From: Streptococcus ovuberis
Lineage (GTDB): Bacteria > Bacillota > Bacilli > Lactobacillales > Streptococcaceae
Direction of reading: 5' to 3'
DNA length: 34,871 nucleotides
Assembly: GCF_012396585.1 (NCBI RefSeq)
Contig: NZ_JAAXPR010000023.1
Location: 1 to 34,871 of the forward strand
A model generated the notes under the pieces. It ran no database searches and had not been told where the DNA came from. It saw nothing but the letters and a program-made list of their open reading frames with translations. A program made the translations under genes and the position numbers. This document shows positions 29,101 to 34,871 of the stretch, piece by piece. Each line of letters begins with the position of its first letter. Within the stretch, counting starts at the first letter, position 1.

Positions 29101-29744
29101 CCAAAGATGAGTATCGCCATACCATTTCTTACTGTGAGCAGAACCTCCCTGTATTAGAGAAACGCCTTAGTCAATATGACCGAGATATTGCCCAATCTTT
29201 GGCAACTAAGTCACAAGATTTTGCCATGCGATTTGATAATCAGATGATGGATAACCGTGCAGAGGCTGGAGACTATCTACGAAAACTCATTACCTATAAC
29301 CGTTCTGAAACCAAAGAAGTAAGAACGCTCGCGACCTTTAGAGGGTTTGAGCTTAAAATGGCAACCATAAGTCCTAGTGAGCCCTTGCCAGGTATGGTGT
29401 CTTTAACCATTTCAGGTAGCAACCAGTATTCTGTCTCTTTAGACTTGAAATCAGACGTGGGAACGATTCAACGCATTACCAATGCCATTGACCATATCTT
29501 AGAAGACCAAGAAAAGACAGAAGAAATGGCTAACAATTTGAAAGATAAGCTATCAGTCGCAAGGGTTGAAGTGGAAAAGGTCTTTCCTAAAGAAGAGGAT
29601 TATCAGCTGGTTAAAGCTAAGTATGACCTTCTTGCCCCGTTGGTTGAACAAGAAGCAGAGGTTGAGGAAATTGATGCAGCCCTAGCTAAGTTCAATGAAA
29701 CGATCCAACCACAACAGGACCAACAACTTTCGCTTGATTTTTAA
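26124..29744 (+). CDS. DarB-like methylase-helicase, C-terminal SNF2 helicase part
   Basis: 1206 codons in the same frame as the preceding fragment. The first possible start (GTG 26124) has no convincing ribosome site, so this half may be expressed poorly or only by suppression of the amber. SNF2/superfamily 2 motifs are complete: LLAHEVGSGKTLT (Walker A, about residue 403), LFVDEAHHFKN (DEAH box, about 564), FATGTPVSN, then STEKGGTGLNVQSRMKAVHHLDVPWRPSD and QRNGRLIRQGN (motifs V-VI, about 892). A long coiled-coil tail ends in QQDQQLSLDF. The helicase should move along DNA in concert with the methylase. One point mutation appears to separate them. Confidence 0.85.
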   Translation: MARIKGMVDIRNAYQEVIAIQRYYDYDRDEFNHLLGHLNRTYETFVKRFGYVNSTVNRNLFDSDDKYSLLASLEDESLDSSGKTVIYTKSLAFEKALVRPEKEVTAVSSALDALNSTLADGRGVDLDYMMSIYQTDSKTTLIEELGDAIIPDPERYLNDREVVYVSRQDFLSGDVVTKLEVVDLLIKADNSDFPWVYYQGLLEDVKPPRVTLADIDYRIGSRWIPLAVYGKFAQETFMGQTFDLTDQEVSTVLEVSPIDGTMSYQSKFAFRYSTATDRSLGVPGSRYDSGRKIFENLLNSNQPTITKQVEDGDKKKHVTDVEKTTVLRAKETQLQELFQDFVASYPDVQQMIEETYNSLYNRTVSKVYDGSHLTIDGLAQNISLRPHQKNAIQRIVEEKRALLAHEVGSGKTLTMLGAGFKLKELGMVHKPLYVVPSSLTAQFGQEIMKFFPTKNVYVTTKKDFAKAKRKQFVSRIITGDYDAIVIGDSQFEKIPMSHEKQVTYIQDKLQQLRDIKQGSDSDYTVKEAERSIKGLEHQLEELQKLERDTFIEFENLGIDFLFVDEAHHFKNIRPITGLGNVAGITNTTSKKNVDMEMKVRQVQGEHDYRNVVFATGTPVSNSISELYTMMSYIQPDVLERYQVSNFDSWVGAFGNIENSMELAPTGDKYQPKKRFKKFVNLPELMRIYKETADIQTSDMLDLPVPEAKVIAVESELTETQKYYLEELVDRSDAIKSGSVDPSVDNMLKITGEARKLAIDMRLIDPAYTLSDNQKILQVVDNVERIYREGELDKATQMIFSDIGTPKSKEEGFDVYNELKDLLVDRGIPKEAIAFVHDANTDDKKNSLSRKVNSGEVRILMASTEKGGTGLNVQSRMKAVHHLDVPWRPSDIVQRNGRLIRQGNMHQEVDIYHYITKGSFDNYLWQTQENKLKYITQIMTSKDPVRSAEDIDEQTMTASDFKALATGNPYLKLKMELENELTVLDNQKRAFNRSKDEYRHTISYCEQNLPVLEKRLSQYDRDIAQSLATKSQDFAMRFDNQMMDNRAEAGDYLRKLITYNRSETKEVRTLATFRGFELKMATISPSEPLPGMVSLTISGSNQYSVSLDLKSDVGTIQRITNAIDHILEDQEKTEEMANNLKDKLSVARVEVEKVFPKEEDYQLVKAKYDLLAPLVEQEAEVEEIDAALAKFNETIQPQQDQQLSLDF

Positions 29745-29813
29745 GAAAAAGGCTGACAAAAAATAATGAACGCGGTAAAATGACATTAAGAAATCATCAA
29801 AGGAGAATTGATT

Positions 29814-30113
29814 ATGACCCAGACAGTAGAAGATATACGTTACCAATTAGAAGAATGGTTAGCACAAGGTTTTACAAGCTCCGAAGATAGAGCTAACTAT
29901 CAAGCCTTAAAGGAACAATATGAAGATGAAACCCTTGATTACAGCTTTTCAAAGCGAGAAATCATTGGTCAATTAGAGGTAATTATCACGACTCGTGAGA
30001 ATGACTTTCCAGACTTAGATGAAGTGACTAAAGGAGAGTATCTAGACCTGGTTGGCCAACTGGATGATCTAGACAAGGGGAAGGCAGACTATTATCGTAA
30101 GCAATTAGCGTAG
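29814..30113 (+). CDS. Small acidic conserved ICE protein
   Basis: 99 residues from ATG 29814, with AGGAG 8 bases upstream. The sequence is strongly acidic and helical (VEDIRYQLEEWLAQGFTSSEDRAN and onward) with no membrane segment. It may belong to one of the DUF families that accompany SNF2-type genes in streptococcal ICEs (DUF5965 comes to mind, unverified). Function unknown. It is 14 bases before the next gene, so the two are probably co-transcribed. Confidence 0.75.
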   Translation: MTQTVEDIRYQLEEWLAQGFTSSEDRANYQALKEQYEDETLDYSFSKREIIGQLEVIITTRENDFPDLDEVTKGEYLDLVGQLDDLDKGKADYYRKQLA

Positions 30114-30127
30114 AAAGTGGTGTAGAT

Positions 30128-30418
30128 ATGATTGAACAAATTATTCAAAGTCTTTTGATTATCGCAGCAATAGGACTAATTTTGCTTGTCCTGTTTCAAA
30201 TTGCGAAGATGCTTGGAAGCTTATTCACCATTGGATTAATTGGATTTTTAGCTTTCACAGAAGTCTATGGGATTTACCTCTTTTTTACAGAACGATACCT
30301 CTATGTGGAAGATTTAGCCACCAATGGTATTTTGAGTTTTACGGCTTTCTTTATTGGGTTTAATGTGCTACTTATATTCGGACTTGTAGTCAAAGTGATC
30401 AGAAGTCGGATGGCATAA
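30128..30418 (+). CDS. Small membrane protein of the ICE
   Basis: 96 residues with about three hydrophobic helices (roughly 5-25, 30-52 and 68-90) and a basic end, VKVIRSRMA. AAGTGGTGTAG precedes the ATG. No catalytic motif. It follows the acidic protein closely and ends just before a terminator that marks the border between ICE backbone and the peptide locus. Function unknown. Confidence 0.75.
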   Translation: MIEQIIQSLLIIAAIGLILLVLFQIAKMLGSLFTIGLIGFLAFTEVYGIYLFFTERYLYVEDLATNGILSFTAFFIGFNVLLIFGLVVKVIRSRMA

Positions 30419-30426
30419 AAAATAAG

Positions 30427-30476
30427 AAAAAGGTTTAGAATTAACGTTTTATTTGACGTATTCTAAACCTTTTTTG
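30427..30476. terminator. Bidirectional terminator between ICE genes and the peptide locus
   Basis: AAAAAGGTTTAGAAT and ATTCTAAACCTTTTT pair over about 15 bp around an 18-base loop, with T runs on both strands. It can end the ICE genes on the plus strand and the regulator gene on the minus strand. Confidence 0.85.
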
Positions 30477-30555
30477 TGAAACATCTATTAGTTAAAGTGA
30501 GAAATATATGATCATGTTAGTAATTGAAATACAATTAAAGTTTTAAGAACTGTAT

Positions 30556-31410
30556 TCATGCTTTTTTAGATGTATTTTTGCTAAAGTAATAATCCCACTC
30601 TTTCATTGTATCAGAGTTAAAAATAATATTAACTGTTTCTAGAATCGTTTCATGTATTTTTATTGCTTTCTCTTTGTCCCCCCATAAATAATCAAACATT
30701 GCTTGAAGTTCATGTAGATATAGCTTTTCAAAAGAAAAATAGGTTGGGTATTTTTTACAAAATAATAGTGTCAAAAGTTTTTGGCTAGCATCTCGTTCTT
30801 TTCGTTCTAGAAAAACAGAGAGGCAGTTTAGAACAGTATCAATTTTTATACGATCGAGATTATTTTTTAAAGATTGAGGAGTATCTTCGAGAATAGTGTT
30901 AGTGAAGACTATAAGTGCATTAGTTGTGAAATAAGGTACTAGATTACCGAGTAGACCAATATCAAGATTTGTCCAATATTCTAATGAAAAAAAGTAGTCA
31001 GTAAGTTGAAAAATAGTATTGTGATTAACCGTTACTTGTTCGAGCTCGCAAATTAAAACTTCTAGAACGAGAGACATTATTTGATAAATGTATTGACCTT
31101 TTTGATATGATAACTCAGAAAGATATAACTTTAGTTCAGAGAGCACCTGGATATCTTTGTTATTTATTGCTTCTTCTAACTGTTCAATTAGCGAGTAAAA
31201 ATCTTTATCTTGAAAATCTTTCCATTCAAAGAATTCATTAATTTCAACTAGCATAAATCCTAGAAGTTGAAATAGCACATCATTTGAAAGGGTTGTATGT
31301 CCATTTTCAAAATCAGAAATACTAGTAGCGGATCCAGCCACTTCTCCAAGTGCTTTTAAGGATAGTTTTCTTTGTTTACGAATGGCCTTGAATTTTTCTC
31401 GATTCATCAT
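30556..31410 (-). CDS. Rgg/GadR/MutR-family transcriptional regulator
   Basis: 284 residues if started at the ATG at 31410, giving MMNREKFKAIRKQRKLSLKALGE. The frame is open to 31500, but starting there would add a hydrophobic leader and run over the divergent peptide gene's ribosome site, so I reject it. Residues about 5-60 are an XRE helix-turn-helix (LKALGEVAGSATSISDFENGHTTLS). The remaining 220 form the all-helical repeat domain that in Rgg proteins binds hydrophobic signal peptides. Length is typical of Rgg. It is divergent from the precursor gene and most likely activates it. I see no clear SHP pheromone gene beside it. Confidence 0.87.
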   Translation of the reverse strand: MMNREKFKAIRKQRKLSLKALGEVAGSATSISDFENGHTTLSNDVLFQLLGFMLVEINEFFEWKDFQDKDFYSLIEQLEEAINNKDIQVLSELKLYLSELSYQKGQYIYQIMSLVLEVLICELEQVTVNHNTIFQLTDYFFSLEYWTNLDIGLLGNLVPYFTTNALIVFTNTILEDTPQSLKNNLDRIKIDTVLNCLSVFLERKERDASQKLLTLLFCKKYPTYFSFEKLYLHELQAMFDYLWGDKEKAIKIHETILETVNIIFNSDTMKEWDYYFSKNTSKKA

Positions 31411-31411
31411 A

Positions 31412-31425
31412 TTCGGATTTCCGAA
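31412..31425. promoter_or_regulatory. Palindrome just upstream of the regulator start
   Basis: TTCGGA-TT-TCCGAA is a perfect inverted repeat in the 79-base divergent region, one base from the regulator's start codon and 28 bases upstream of the precursor gene's -10 box. A regulator-binding site is plausible; it is short enough to be chance. Confidence 0.4.
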
Positions 31426-31453
31426 ATTTCTCCTTCTTACTTTTTTTACATTA

Positions 31454-31459
31454 TATAAT
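31454..31459 (+). promoter_or_regulatory. -10 box of the precursor-peptide promoter
   Basis: A consensus TATAAT stands 31 bases before the precursor ATG. The position for a -35 (about 31431-31436, TCCTTC) is far from TTGACA. Good -10 with poor -35 is what an activator-dependent promoter looks like, consistent with control by the divergent Rgg protein. Confidence 0.6.
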
Positions 31460-31489
31460 ATCGGTATCAAAAAGGGAAGGAGAAAAAAC

Positions 31490-31573
31490 ATGATTATCAA
31501 TGAAATTGTAGAACATGATTTTAATCAAGATTATGAAATCTTTAAAAATCTTGGATGTGGTTCAGGTTGCTAG
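31490..31573 (+). CDS. Precursor peptide of a radical-SAM-modified RiPP (putative)
   Basis: 27 codons from ATG 31490, preceded by GGAAGGAG at good distance. It begins MIINEIVEHDFNQDYEIF, an acidic leader-like part, and ends KNLGCGSGC with the Cys as last residue. The end can be read as two consecutive four-residue units, N-L-G-C and G-S-G-C. In the NxxC class of streptococcal radical-SAM peptides, and in streptosactin, thioether (sactionine) links close four-residue loops between a Cys sulphur and an upstream alpha carbon. Position between an Rgg regulator and a SPASM enzyme, and the ideal ribosome site, make this a convincing precursor; the actual modification is inferred. Confidence 0.72.
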   Translation: MIINEIVEHDFNQDYEIFKNLGCGSGC

Positions 31574-31657
31574 ATGATTTCCGATAAAACCTATGTTCAC
31601 TTTTCTGTAAACACTATTAATCAAATAAAAAAAATTAAAAATTATTTGTTAGGTTGA
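31574..31657 (+). CDS. Possible second 27-residue peptide directly after the precursor
   Basis: ATG follows the precursor's TAG with no gap and in the same frame, giving MISDKTYVHFSVNTINQIKK and onward, ending LLG. It has no cysteine, so it is not a second substrate of the same kind, and no ribosome site beyond possible coupling with the precursor. It might be an immunity or accessory peptide, or chance in AT-rich DNA. Confidence 0.25.
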   Translation: MISDKTYVHFSVNTINQIKKIKNYLLG

Positions 31658-31707
31658 TAGTTTACTTGAACATATGTGGTAACTGCCCACAGTGTTCCAT
31701 ATGACCT

Positions 31708-31749
31708 ATATTTCAAGAGCAGAGAGTATACTTTCTGCTCTTGAAATAT
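31708..31749 (+). terminator. Long hairpin between precursor and radical SAM genes
   Basis: ATATTTCAAGAGCAGAGAG and CTTTCTGCTCTTGAAATAT pair over 19 positions with one wobble and a TATA loop, followed by TATTTTTA. It resembles the leaky terminators or processing stems that allow RiPP operons to make far more precursor than enzyme. The radical SAM ribosome site (AAAGGAGG) begins about 8 bases after it. Confidence 0.65.
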
Positions 31750-31770
31750 TATTTTTAAAGGAGGAACTTG

Positions 31771-33066
31771 ATGAATTATTCACGTTATGTTGTATCAATC
31801 CCAAAGGATGAACATACCTTTTTGTTTAATACAAAGAATAATTTGGCTATTAAAATTGAGAATCGTCTATTTAAAAAAATTGAAAATGATAGTAAAACTA
31901 GGCAACAATTTTATGATTTTCTTTCCGCAAAACAATTTTTACCCGAAAAAAATGAGTTGGAAGAGGCAGTCCAAATGTTCAGGGAGAGAGATGCTTCAAC
32001 TTTGAGAATTATTATACTTGCCCATGGAGACTGTAATTTTAGGTGTAAGTACTGCTATGAAAAATTTGTAGACTGCACAATAGAATCACAAAAATCGAAT
32101 ATTTTGAAATTTGTAAAAAATAAATTCGAAGAGTATCGGTTTGAAGATATTCATGTCTCTTGGTTTGGTGGAGAACCTCTTTTAGGTTACCGAGAAATAT
32201 TAGATATATCCAAAGAATTGATTAAATTATCATCGGAATTTGGAATTCATTATCATTCTGATATGACAACAAATGGTTACTTATTAAATAGTAGAACTTT
32301 GTCAAGGTTGGTAACAGAGTGCCGAATTCATTCATATCAGATTACAGTTGATGGAACAAAAAAAGGGCATGATAATCAACGAATTTTAAAAAATGGACAT
32401 GGTTCGTATGAACGAATACTAAAAAATCTTAGAAATGCCCAAAAATTAGATTTAAACTTCCATATTCTTATTCGATTAAATGTCTCCAAAGAAAATTATT
32501 TGGACGTAGAGAATTTCTTAGTAACAGATGCTCAATTATTTAAGAATGATAAAAGATTTCAATTACTTTTCAGAAATGTAGGTGATTGGGGCTGCGGAGA
32601 TAGAAAAGAAGGATATGAAGTTAAAAGGTTTGCAGAAGACGTTTCGTTTGAACTATCACAAAAAGCGATTAAACAAGGATATAATTTGTTTGACGACTTA
32701 TTATTTAGAAGTAATTATTATTCCTGTTATGCTCAGAAAGAACATACTTATACCATTGATACCAAAGGGAATCTATTAAAATGCACGGTAGCATTATATG
32801 ATGAAGAAAACAAAATTGGAGAATTAGAGAGTTTTGCTGTCAATGAGAAAAAACAAAAACTTTGGGTGAACAACTATGAATTTTCACAGAAATGTTTGGA
32901 ATGCCAATTGTTATTGATTTGCAAGGGGGGAGCTTGTCCTAAACGTGATATTTTTAATGAACGTACCTTTAATGAGAAATGCCAACGTATGCAGCAAAAT
33001 ATACTACAAAATTTTGAACTTGCGATTTTGTCAAATAAAATAAACTATGAATTGAAGGTGGAGTGA
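31771..33066 (+). CDS. Radical SAM/SPASM peptide-modifying enzyme
   Basis: 431 residues from ATG 31771, with GGAGG 8 bases upstream; a TTG directly before is less likely. Residues 1-75 may form the precursor-binding region. The radical SAM cluster motif is GDCNFRCKYC (Cys88, Cys92, Cys95), followed by WFGGEPLLG and MTTNGYLL. The C-terminal SPASM domain has Cys319, Gly333, Cys338, then C375-x2-C378-x5-C384-x4-C389 and Cys404, enough for two auxiliary 4Fe-4S clusters. Enzymes with this layout form thioether or carbon-carbon crosslinks in RiPP precursors. Given the Cys-rich precursor next door, sactionine formation is most likely. The gene stops one base before the exporter starts. Confidence 0.9.
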   Translation: MNYSRYVVSIPKDEHTFLFNTKNNLAIKIENRLFKKIENDSKTRQQFYDFLSAKQFLPEKNELEEAVQMFRERDASTLRIIILAHGDCNFRCKYCYEKFVDCTIESQKSNILKFVKNKFEEYRFEDIHVSWFGGEPLLGYREILDISKELIKLSSEFGIHYHSDMTTNGYLLNSRTLSRLVTECRIHSYQITVDGTKKGHDNQRILKNGHGSYERILKNLRNAQKLDLNFHILIRLNVSKENYLDVENFLVTDAQLFKNDKRFQLLFRNVGDWGCGDRKEGYEVKRFAEDVSFELSQKAIKQGYNLFDDLLFRSNYYSCYAQKEHTYTIDTKGNLLKCTVALYDEENKIGELESFAVNEKKQKLWVNNYEFSQKCLECQLLLICKGGACPKRDIFNERTFNEKCQRMQQNILQNFELAILSNKINYELKVE

Positions 33067-33067
33067 T

Positions 33068-34645
33068 ATGAAAACAATACTCAAAAATATTTCTAAGGTC
33101 AAGCTATTTCTATACCTACTATTTGCTCTACTCTATTCCTTGCAAGGTTTATTGACATCTTTTCTTATTCAAATAGCAGGGCAGATTAATGCAAATGATA
33201 CTCGAATAATTTTATCATTTGGATTTTTTGGAGTGCTACTGTTTGTCTTTATATACTTTTGCATGTATGTAAATAATATCTTAGCACGGTCAATGATTAA
33301 GGACATTAATGTAATCATCTCCCAAAAAGCACTCCAAAATTTTTATCAAAAAAAATTACATTACAGCTCCTCAGAGCTAAACTCATTTTTGGCACAAGAT
33401 ATTCCCATGTTTTGGCAAGAGTATCTTACCCCTTTAATTATTTATCCTATCTTTGGACTATCTATTCTTGCATCAGTATCCTACCTTTTAATGCAACATA
33501 TTCAACTTGGTTTATTATTTACAGTTGGAGGATTTTTAATGATTATACCTCAGTTTGTATTTAATAAACTTTTACAGAGACGTGGTGAAGAGCTGAGTTC
33601 ATCTAGAGAAAAAAGTATGGCATCTATTACAGATTTTACAAAAGGAATAGATACTATTCGGAGCAATCAAGCTGGCCAACAGTTTTCAGACCATGTTTTA
33701 GATGATATCGAGAACACTGAAAATAAGCAATATCATTATTTTACAAGTCATAATTTGGTCATGTTTTGGACCGGACCTCTTAAAGGTATTGGCTTAGTGA
33801 TCCCTTTAATGATAGGTTTATTACTCACTAGAACGACGTCTTTAACACTGACAACCCTATTAGCTATGATGACAGCATCTATGAATCTCATTTCTCCTTT
33901 ACAACAACTCCTAGAAGCCACATCAAGTCTACAATCAGCATCTGCTATTAAGGATAAGGTCGTTTCAATTTTACAGTTAAGCGATGAGTGCATTAATATT
34001 GAGAGTGGCACAGTAAAAATAGGAAAGTTACGAATTTACCTAGATCAATTAAGTAAATCATTTGGAGAAAAAAATCTCTTTCAGAAATTATCGCTAAGTA
34101 TTCCCTTTGGGAGAAAAGTTTTGGTTACAGGAGCGAGTGGTAGTGGTAAGACAACCTTGTTTAGAATATTAAGTGGAGAAGATATTGAATTTTCAGGAAA
34201 TATATATATTGAAAACGAAAATGAGACATTTTTCAAGCCATCATATAATATTGTTTCAATTATTCATCAAAAACCTTATATTTTTAACGGTAGCTTGAGG
34301 GATAATTTGACTTTGTTCCAGCATTTTTCAGACAGAACTTTACAGGATGTATTACAAAAAGTAAATCTGTTTGAGGAAGTTGGTGGAAATCTTGAAATAC
34401 ATCTTGACGGACAAAATTTATCGGGTGGTCAAATGATGAAATTAGAACTGGCTAGATGCTTGCTAAGACTTAAGCCGATTTTACTCGTTGATGAGGTAAC
34501 GGCTGCGTTGGACGAGACGAATGCGAAAGAGATACGGCATCTGATTCATTCCCAAGATTGTACAATAATCGAAATTTCTCATAAATTCAATAAAGACAAT
34601 TATGATGAGGTTATTAATTTAGAAGAGTGCAGAGTTTGTAATTAA
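33068..34645 (+). CDS. ABC transporter, fused membrane and ATPase domains (peptide exporter)
   Basis: 525 residues. Six predicted membrane helices (about 12-285) precede an ATPase domain with GASGSGKTT (355-363), the Q-loop IIHQKPYIF, LSGGQ (451-455), ILLVDEVTAALD (471-482, Walker B) and His505. It is a half-size exporter that should act as a dimer. There is no N-terminal C39 peptidase domain, so leader removal, if any, must rely on another protease. It starts 1 base after the radical SAM gene stop with AAGGTGGAG as ribosome site, and is AT-rich like its neighbours. Its likely jobs are export of the mature peptide and possibly self-protection. Confidence 0.9.
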   Translation: MKTILKNISKVKLFLYLLFALLYSLQGLLTSFLIQIAGQINANDTRIILSFGFFGVLLFVFIYFCMYVNNILARSMIKDINVIISQKALQNFYQKKLHYSSSELNSFLAQDIPMFWQEYLTPLIIYPIFGLSILASVSYLLMQHIQLGLLFTVGGFLMIIPQFVFNKLLQRRGEELSSSREKSMASITDFTKGIDTIRSNQAGQQFSDHVLDDIENTENKQYHYFTSHNLVMFWTGPLKGIGLVIPLMIGLLLTRTTSLTLTTLLAMMTASMNLISPLQQLLEATSSLQSASAIKDKVVSILQLSDECINIESGTVKIGKLRIYLDQLSKSFGEKNLFQKLSLSIPFGRKVLVTGASGSGKTTLFRILSGEDIEFSGNIYIENENETFFKPSYNIVSIIHQKPYIFNGSLRDNLTLFQHFSDRTLQDVLQKVNLFEEVGGNLEIHLDGQNLSGGQMMKLELARCLLRLKPILLVDEVTAALDETNAKEIRHLIHSQDCTIIEISHKFNKDNYDEVINLEECRVCN

Positions 34646-34713
34646 GAGTTGTGAAACTAAGGGGTTTTATAAATTTAGTTTTGCTATTGATTTAGGAATT
34701 GTTTTTATATATT

Positions 34714-34746
34714 AGGTTGGGTTAATGTCAAAGTTAACCTCTTTTT
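34714..34746 (+). terminator. Terminator of the peptide operon
   Basis: GGTTAA (34720-34725) pairs with TTAACC (34734-34739) around an 8-base loop, followed by TCTTTTT. A second inverted repeat, TGATAAC and GTTATCA, follows at 34748-34777 and could be a promoter-side structure of the next gene. Confidence 0.6.
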
Positions 34747-34815
34747 GTGATAACTTTTTCAAGTTCATCTTGTTATCATAGTGCTATCTTATGGAAAAAG
34801 GAGATAGTACTAGTG

Positions 34816-34871
34816 ATGTTAAACAAAATGAAGGCTCGGCTATTGATTGGTTTGGGTGGTTTAGCTGTGAC
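34816..34871 (+). CDS. Start of a further gene, cut by the window end
   Basis: ATG 34816 (GTG 34813 is also in frame), with AAAGGAG about 14 bases upstream, opens MLNKMKARLLIGLGGLAV. Two basic residues then a hydrophobic run look like a signal peptide or N-terminal membrane segment. Probably the next ICE backbone gene after the peptide cargo, but too little is visible to name it. Confidence 0.5.
   Translation, partial: MLNKMKARLLIGLGGLAV

Noticed and set aside
31382..31489. Longer precursor starting at ATG 31382
   Set aside because: The added 36 residues are antisense to the Rgg start, while the ATG at 31490 has an ideal ribosome site and gives a typical short precursor.
31411..31500. Upstream extension of the Rgg frame starting MIIMFFLLPFLIPILYN, considered as a hydrophobic leader or SHP-like pheromone
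   Set aside because: It is the reverse complement of the precursor gene's promoter and ribosome site, continues into the regulator without a stop, and has no ribosome site of its own.

Overview
The window looks like a Streptococcus chromosome, most likely Streptococcus suis or a close relative. The basis is gene content (LPNTG-anchored wall proteins, an aroA-aroK-pheA-LytR operon followed by a RumA/RlmD-type methylase), low-to-moderate GC, and streptococcal ICE (integrative conjugative element) genes. The species is an inference from recall, not a database match.

Layout. (1) 1-1043: 3' end of a large wall-anchored protein with near-identical 55-residue repeats. (2) 1044-1978: a terminator, a repeat-like intergenic element and a good promoter. 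(3) 1979-8797: ordinary core genes, namely threonine aldolase, aroA, aroK, pheA, an LCP-family wall-polymer ligase and rlmD. (4) 8789-14755: an island bounded by two copies of the 3' end of rlmD plus its terminator (58 bp, three mismatches). No integrase is visible in it. It carries a gene cluster I do not recognise as a named system: a large HNH-like/membrane gene broken by two in-frame stops, a coiled-coil protein with a C-terminal membrane anchor, and a CbbX/SpoVK-type AAA+ ATPase. A two-gene unit (small membrane protein plus HNH nuclease) follows. (5) 14757-30476: a decayed ICE segment. It starts with the 3' stump of a CHAP-domain lysin joined directly to the second repeat, then an AbiE toxin-antitoxin pair with a double-palindrome operator, an antigen I/II-type adhesin, a tiny EF-hand-like protein, conserved ICE hypotheticals, and a DarB-like methylase-helicase gene split by one amber codon. 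(6) 30556-34745: an AT-rich cargo locus for a ribosomally made, radical-SAM-modified peptide. It has an Rgg-type regulator (minus strand), a divergent 27-residue precursor ending in NLGCGSGC, a SPASM radical SAM enzyme and an ABC exporter. (7) 34816-end: the start of another protein with a signal-like N terminus.

How the parts fit. The two rlmD-end repeats suggest site-specific integration at the 3' end of rlmD, giving a CIME-like (cis-mobilizable, integrase-less) island next to an ICE remnant. The CHAP stump suggests the upstream conjugation genes were deleted. All disruptive mutations seen (four in-frame stops and one 7-bp tandem duplication) lie in the mobile part and none in the core genes.

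The two most interesting systems are the putative sactipeptide-like RiPP locus, whose precursor shows two consecutive four-residue N/G-x-x-C units, and the uncharacterised AAA+/coiled-coil/HNH-like cluster, which I suspect, without proof, is a defence or conflict module.
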